Shown: positions 62,582-64,000 of the stretch, one piece after another
How positions within the stretch are numbered: position 1 is the stretch's first letter
Layout: each line of letters opens with the position of its first letter
NCBI GenBank assembly: GCA_963846855.1
Contig: CAWJXK010000004.1
Location: forward strand, 248,001-312,000
Origin: CAIWHR01 sp963846855
GTDB lineage: Bacteria; Pseudomonadota; Gammaproteobacteria; Burkholderiales; Casimicrobiaceae
Reading direction: 5' to 3'
Length of the DNA: 64,000 bases
The notes under the pieces: model-generated
Told to the model about the DNA's origin: nothing
The model's database searches: none
Seen by the model: the letters and a program-made list of their open reading frames with translations, nothing else
Position numbers and translations under genes: made by a program

Positions 62582-64000
62582 ATGCCATCCAATCGCCGCT
62601 CAAGGCTCATTACCCAGGGCGTCGCCCGTTCGCCCAACCGCGCGATGCTGCGCGCCGTGGGCTTCGGCGACGCGGATTTCGAGAAGCCCATCGTCGGGGT
62701 CGCCAACGGGCACAGCACCATGAACCCCTGCAACGCGGGCATCCAGCCGCTGGTCGACCGCGCCATGGCCGCGCTCGCAGCCGAAGGCGCGATGCCGCAG
62801 GTGTTCGGCTTTCCCACCGTCACCGACGGCATCGGGATGGGCACCGAGGGCATGAAGTATTCGCTGGTGTCGCGCGAGGTGATCGCCGACTCGATCGAAG
62901 TCGCGGTGCAGGGCCAGCTGATGGACGGCGTGCTGTGCGTCGGCGGCTGCGACAAGAACATGCCCGGCAGCGTGATGGCGATGGCGCGCATCAACGTGCC
63001 GGGCATCTTCGTCTACGCGGGAACGATCAAGCCCGGTCACTGGAAGGGCCAGACGCTCACCATCGTCTCGCCGTTCGAGGCGGTCGGCGCGTTTGCGGCC
63101 GGCAAGATGTCGAAAGAAGATTACGACGGCATAGAACGCAACGCGTGCCCGAGTGTGGGCGCCTGCGGCGGCCAGTACACGGCGAACACGATGTCGTCGT
63201 CGTTCGAGGCGCTCGGCATGAGCCTTCTCGGCAGCTCGCAGATGGCCGCGCCCGATCCGGAAAAGGCGGACTCCGCGGCCGCATCCGCGCGCGTGCTGGT
63301 GCGTGCCGTCGAGCGCGATCTCAAGCCGCGCGCCATCATCACGAGGAAGTCGATCGAGAACGCCATCGCGCTGGTGATGGCGACCGGCGGCTCGACCAAT
63401 GCGGTGCTCCACTATCTCGCGATCGCGGCAGCCGCGGAAGTGCAATGGACGATCGACGATTTCGAGCGTGTCAGGAAGCGCGTTCCGGTGCTGTGCGACC
63501 TGAAGCCGTCGGGCCGCTTCGTCGCCGTCGATTTCCACGCCGCCGGCGGCGTGCCCCAGGTCCTGAAGATGCTGCTCGCGCACGGCCTCCTCCACGGCGA
63601 CTGCATGACCATCACCGGGCGCACGATCGGCGAGGAGCTCTCGTCGCTCTCCGACGCGCCGCGCGCCGATCAGGAGGTGATCCGGCCGTGGTCGGACCCC
63701 ATGTACAAGGAAGGCCATCTCGCCATCCTCAAGGGCAACCTCGCGCCCGAAGGCTGCGTCGCAAAGATCACCGGGCTCAAGAAAACGGCGATCACCGGTC
63801 CCGCGCGCGTGTTCGACTCGGAGCCCGCGGTGATGGACGCCATCATGGCGAAGGCGATCCACCCCGGCGACGTCATCGTGATCCGCTACGAGGGGCCGAA
63901 GGGCGGCCCCGGCATGCAGGAGATGCTGGCGCCCACCTCGGCACTGATCGGACAGGGACTCGGCGAGTCGGTCGGTCTCATCACCGACGGCCGGTTTTCC
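62582..64000 (+). CDS. ilvD: Dihydroxy-acid dehydratase (partial, runs off the window)
   Basis: First 473 residues of IlvD, normally about 560. Iron-sulfur ligands are visible in GGCDKNMPG and ACPSVGACGGQYTANTM, and the catalytic region in GLGESVGLITDGRFS at the window edge. It dehydrates dihydroxy-isovalerate and -methylvalerate in branched-chain amino-acid synthesis. GGAG 8 nt before the ATG supports the start. The upstream sequence holds a possible -10 (TTATAC) near 62510. Confidence 0.95.
   Translation, partial: MPSNRRSRLITQGVARSPNRAMLRAVGFGDADFEKPIVGVANGHSTMNPCNAGIQPLVDRAMAALAAEGAMPQVFGFPTVTDGIGMGTEGMKYSLVSREVIADSIEVAVQGQLMDGVLCVGGCDKNMPGSVMAMARINVPGIFVYAGTIKPGHWKGQTLTIVSPFEAVGAFAAGKMSKEDYDGIERNACPSVGACGGQYTANTMSSSFEALGMSLLGSSQMAAPDPEKADSAAASARVLVRAVERDLKPRAIITRKSIENAIALVMATGGSTNAVLHYLAIAAAAEVQWTIDDFERVRKRVPVLCDLKPSGRFVAVDFHAAGGVPQVLKMLLAHGLLHGDCMTITGRTIGEELSSLSDAPRADQEVIRPWSDPMYKEGHLAILKGNLAPEGCVAKITGLKKTAITGPARVFDSEPAVMDAIMAKAIHPGDVIVIRYEGPKGGPGMQEMLAPTSALIGQGLGESVGLITDGRFS

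Overview
The window is GC-rich DNA that is almost fully packed with genes, and it looks like a chromosomal segment of a betaproteobacterium. Pointers are the neighbourhoods lptD-surA opposite amgK-murU, a complete nuoA-nuoN operon, glnA-(DUF4124)-ntrB-ntrC, accB-accC-prmA-(DUF3426), and a small DUF3460 gene. I saw no rRNA or tRNA genes, no CRISPR array and no transposase genes. About 53 protein genes can be supported.

Layout. 0-5.4 kb: end of a lipopolysaccharide (LPS) or surface-glycan cluster (two glycosyltransferases, an asparagine synthase-like amidotransferase, an O-antigen ligase-like polymerase/ligase). 5.5-9.6 kb: a tightly overlapping four-gene operon (membrane methyltransferase, two paralogous exported hydrolases around a condensation-fold acyltransferase). 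9.7-17.7 kb: a dedicated type II fatty-acid synthase set: FabL-like enoyl reductase, FabG ketoreductase, long acyl carrier protein (ACP), double-hotdog dehydratase, ketosynthase, ketosynthase-like partner lacking the catalytic Cys, and a fusion of holo-ACP synthase with a lipid A-type acyltransferase. It ends, across a repeat element, with an LpxO-like hydroxylase. The order ACP-dehydratase-KS-KS-acyltransferase matches the rhizobial acpXL-lpxXL cluster that builds and attaches the very-long acyl chain of lipid A, so I propose that this region makes a special acyl chain for an outer-membrane lipid.

17.9-26 kb: M13 peptidase, msbA on the opposite strand, ferredoxin, hydrolase, NodI/NodJ-like exporter, rRNA methyltransferase. 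26-35.6 kb: DUF3460, GNAT, surA, lptD (minus strand), then amgK-murU, oligopeptidase A and a glutaredoxin-like protein. 35.9-49.2 kb: nuoN to nuoA on the minus strand, with a frameshift in nuoF, a short NuoG, and a predicted FNR-type promoter upstream. 49.7-55.5 kb: exonuclease III, then the ntrC/ntrB/DUF4124/glnA nitrogen-control locus with a sigma-54/NtrC promoter. 55.7-64 kb: DUF3426 protein, prmA, accC, accB, tlpA, a lone DsbD N-terminal domain, cutA, fxsA, lgt and the start of ilvD.

Three families of palindromic, MITE-like repeats are present: A (two inverted copies), B and C. In three of the four copies one repeat end coincides with the TAG stop codon of a gene (nodI-like, surA, nuoN).
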